From Akkermansia sp. (GTDB taxonomy: Bacteria; Verrucomicrobiota; Verrucomicrobiia; Verrucomicrobiales; Akkermansiaceae): 51,201 nucleotides of DNA. Below the pieces are notes generated by a model that was not told the origin of the DNA, ran no database searches, and was given only the letters and a program-made list of their open reading frames with translations. The translations under genes were made by a program, and so were the position numbers. Shown in pieces: positions 49,247 to 51,201 of the stretch. Every line of letters starts with the position of its first letter. Within the stretch, counting starts at the first letter, position 1. Location of the stretch: assembly GCA_017415555.1 (NCBI GenBank), contig JAFQGF010000047.1, positions 1-51,201 of the forward strand, read 5' to 3'.

Positions 49247-49969
49247 ATGAAAACTCCACCTTACACCAAATGGTTCGATGCCGAGGATGCTTCCATTCAG
49301 CCACGTTCAATTGGTGTCTTTTTGGCGAGCGGGCGGTTTATCGATAACGCCGGGCCTCCCTCCGAGCCAGAGCTGGCTCTGGTGTACTATAACTACCGCC
49401 ACTATAATCCGACCGATGGCAGATGGCTGGGACGGGACTCTATAGAGGAAAGAGGTGATTATAACTTGTATTGCTTTGTTGATAATTCTGCAACTTGTTT
49501 TACGGATATTAGAGGTAATGAGTTTTGTTGTGATAAATGCTCAAGAATCGGTGTTTTGAAGGCTGACGTATTAATAACTATCACTTCAGATTTTGGGTCT
49601 CCGGAAGTAGCTGATGGCTTTAACAAGTTTTCTACAGGATTCAATTATGCACTTAATTATTCAGAAAAAGTATTTCCACCTATAAAAATAGTATCGAATA
49701 TATATACTTCAACTGTGGAATCTGCCTCAAAGTTTCTAAATAACCGCTATCAAATTTCTCGTGATAAGCGCTGGGTTGTTCATGGTAAAATAAAATATAC
49801 AGTATGCGAAATAAAAAAATGTTGGTTGTTCTGGGAGCGTAAAGATGTAACTGACAAAGAGACTAAGTGGGTACATTCTGGATACATACTGCCTGATAAA
49901 TATGGGGATGCTGAGTGGGAAGTGAAAAGGAAGCTGCAAAAAGAACTTAAAACAATAGAAGGGGTTTGA
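49247..49969 (+). CDS. orphan RHS core end with variable AT-rich C-terminal tip
   Basis: 240 residues. Residues ~45-85 hold the RHS-core end signature (LVYYNYRHYNPTDGRWLGRDSI, ending in NLYCFVDNSATCFTDIRGNEF), normally found just before the toxin tip of a much longer RHS protein. There is no long RHS repeat region before it, so this is an orphan or truncated tip. From about 49460 the base composition falls sharply (49501-49560 has 20 G+C in 60) compared with the surrounding genome. The tip (about 85-240) has several cysteines (CCDKC, CEIKKC) and no motif I recognise, so the toxic activity, if any, is unknown. A weak promoter may lie near 49165-49195. The following lipoprotein gene is the candidate immunity gene. 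Confidence 0.75.
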   Translation: MKTPPYTKWFDAEDASIQPRSIGVFLASGRFIDNAGPPSEPELALVYYNYRHYNPTDGRWLGRDSIEERGDYNLYCFVDNSATCFTDIRGNEFCCDKCSRIGVLKADVLITITSDFGSPEVADGFNKFSTGFNYALNYSEKVFPPIKIVSNIYTSTVESASKFLNNRYQISRDKRWVVHGKIKYTVCEIKKCWLFWERKDVTDKETKWVHSGYILPDKYGDAEWEVKRKLQKELKTIEGV

Positions 49970-49973
49970 TTAT

Positions 49974-50711
49974 ATGAACATAGTGAATAGAGTCTTATTT
50001 ATTGGTATTATCGCCCTGTTGGTTTCTTGTAAAAGGAGCAGTGATTTCAGAGTTGTGAACCTTTCTGATGAAGATTGGGAAAAGTTAGAACCTTTCGAAG
50101 CTACGGAAATTATCTTTAAGGATATAAATCAATTGCTAAGAAAATATAAAGAGTGCCCAAACATGCGCCCTCCGGAAGATAAAATGCAGCTCTTTTACGA
50201 AAGACAGCTGGAAAATTATCGTTTTTATATGCCGGGAGAGAACGATCAAATTGCATCACCACTGATCACAAGAGAAGAACCTCAATGCTTAACAGAAAAA
50301 GAAAGTCGAGAAAAACTACATTTACTTTTGGCTTGGACTGAGGGAGAACTATTACAATATCGGCCCTACATCCTTAATGATAAATTAGAAAATTGTTTTA
50401 ATTTTATTGGATTGGAGGCTAACTTAGATGGAGTGGTGACAGTTTTGCAGACAGATACAACAAGCAAAACAGCAACACAAAATATTATATTGTTGGAGAT
50501 ACTGAGAGTATTGGCAGAGTGGGATAGCAAGGGAGATGCAAAATTGTATTGGTGGAACTTTAAAGAAAAACAATCTCTGTTGTATATAACTCCCCATACA
50601 GCAACGATTTTTTATGAAAATTCTCAGGGAAAAATTGAATTTATCTTCTGTATACAAAGGGAATACTATCTAAACAAAAAGATAGAGTGTAAAGATGAGA
50701 ATATTGGGTAA
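49974..50711 (+). CDS. candidate immunity lipoprotein for the orphan RHS tip
   Basis: 245 residues, starting four bases after the tip gene. Signal MNIVNRVLFIGIIALLVSC has lipobox LVSC. The mature part is AT-rich coded, acidic and helical, with no recognised domain. Its AT-rich composition matches the tip but not the RHS fragment that follows, and the boundary near 50700 is sharp (50701-50760 has 36 G+C in 60). Position directly after a polymorphic tip is the usual place for an immunity gene; an envelope location would fit a toxin acting outside the cytoplasm. This is inference from context. The next RHS frame overlaps its last 17 bases. Confidence 0.6.
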   Translation: MNIVNRVLFIGIIALLVSCKRSSDFRVVNLSDEDWEKLEPFEATEIIFKDINQLLRKYKECPNMRPPEDKMQLFYERQLENYRFYMPGENDQIASPLITREEPQCLTEKESREKLHLLLAWTEGELLQYRPYILNDKLENCFNFIGLEANLDGVVTVLQTDTTSKTATQNIILLEILRVLAEWDSKGDAKLYWWNFKEKQSLLYITPHTATIFYENSQGKIEFIFCIQREYYLNKKIECKDENIG

Positions 50712-51201
50712 CAACGGCTCGGTGCAGCAGACGGTCAGCACCGGCTATGGTGAGGACGGGCGTATTGTCTCCGCAGGTTTTGTATATGGCGGGGCGCAGA
50801 AGCTCTTCACCTATTCCTATCTGTCCGGTTCCCATCTGCTGCAGTCGCTGGTGAAGCCCAATAACATGACGCTTACGCTCAGTTATGAGGACAAGCGCGA
50901 CCTGCTCATCGGCATGCTCTACAAGCGCAGCAATACGCAGGTGGCAAGCCGTTCCTACACTTATGATACACTTGGTCGCCCCACCTCCCGCGGCACAACG
51001 CGCGATGGACAGAGCGTGAGCGATTCCTTTGCCTACAATAACCGCAGCGAGCTGACTTCTGCCACTGTCTCCGGCGAGAGCTATGCCTACGATTACGATA
51101 ACATCGGCAATCGCGAGACTGCTCAGGAAGCCGCAGAGACTGTAACTGCCTATGCAACAAACAGTCTGAATCAGTACACCGCCATCGGGGACTTCGTGCC
51201 G
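50695..51201 (+). CDS. RHS repeat protein fragment, runs off the window end
   Basis: The frame from the ATG at 50695 is open to the last base (169 codons), so the gene is 3'-truncated by the window. It encodes YD-type RHS repeats: STGYGEDGRIVS, FTYSYLSGSH, RSYTYDTLGRPTSRG, YAYDYDNIGNRE and NSLNQYTAIGD. The GC-rich sequence begins abruptly inside the end of the preceding AT-rich gene, so the first five residues are probably accidental and the true RHS homology starts near 50710. It may be a displaced RHS core that carries its own tip beyond the window, or a fragment left by recombination. Confidence 0.7.
   Translation, partial: MRILGNNGSVQQTVSTGYGEDGRIVSAGFVYGGAQKLFTYSYLSGSHLLQSLVKPNNMTLTLSYEDKRDLLIGMLYKRSNTQVASRSYTYDTLGRPTSRGTTRDGQSVSDSFAYNNRSELTSATVSGESYAYDYDNIGNRETAQEAAETVTAYATNSLNQYTAIGDFVP

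Noticed and set aside
1..51201. CRISPR array, rRNA, tRNA or riboswitch
   Set aside because: No regularly spaced repeat array, no rRNA-like sequence, no tRNA arms and no recognisable riboswitch consensus was found; the 33-bp repeats have no spacers.

Overview
The window looks like a chromosomal segment of a gut-type, fermentative Verrucomicrobiota bacterium, most likely Akkermansia-like. This rests on the gene set: secreted GH89, GH109, a twin-ATPase type II secretion cluster, cydAB with a DUF4492 gene, pyruvate formate-lyase, a compact GC-rich genome, and a tyrosine recombinase of the kind often seen in that phylum. No rRNA or tRNA gene was found, so taxonomy is inference.

Layout. 1-3.4 kb: a small lipoprotein, then priA and khpA on the minus strand. 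3.5-11.3 kb: a GH89 alpha-N-acetylglucosaminidase and a secretion cluster (GspG-like pseudopilin, GspF/PilC, two GspE/PilB ATPases). 11.3-14.2 kb: a MarR-type regulator followed by pgeF, fau and an SGNH hydrolase. 14.3-18.2 kb: valS with two small downstream genes. 18.3-22.1 kb: a lone tyrosine recombinase, then prfA-prmC-membrane protein. 22.1-27.9 kb: a GH109 enzyme with a strong terminator, a lipoprotein, and pflB-pflA separated by a long hairpin. 27.9-32.8 kb: an AAA/DUF4143 ATPase with 33-bp repeats upstream, and divergently an ankyrin lipoprotein followed by three small membrane proteins. 33-40 kb: two flavin reductases, a double-domain SNase, and DUF4492-cydA-cydB-lipoprotein. Two copies of a palindromic element with inverted termini lie at 32.8-33.2 and 40.2-40.5 kb. 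40.5-47.3 kb: a large ankyrin protein and a purC-purS-purL-purQ operon. 47.5-49.1 kb: ECF-like sigma factor, probable anti-sigma and PDZ protein. 49.2 kb to the end: an orphan RHS tip, a candidate immunity lipoprotein and the start of another RHS reading frame that leaves the window.

How the genes fit together. GH89 and GH109 would release GlcNAc and GalNAc from host glycans, pflBA would carry anaerobic pyruvate cleavage, and cytochrome bd would handle traces of oxygen. The secretion cluster may export such enzymes. The RHS end is a polymorphic-toxin region with AT-rich tip and immunity genes.

The most unusual global signals are in gene expression. Most starts have no Shine-Dalgarno sequence, while recognisable TTGxxx-N16/17-TAxxxT promoters are common. 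At several genes the -10 box ends only 6-11 bases before the start codon, predicting leaderless or nearly leaderless mRNAs. Other signals worth a second look are a three-member lipoprotein family (one member in the cyd operon), a tandem-duplicated PurS, a double SNase with one damaged active site, and the repeat elements. All calls come from reading the sequence by eye; no database search was run.
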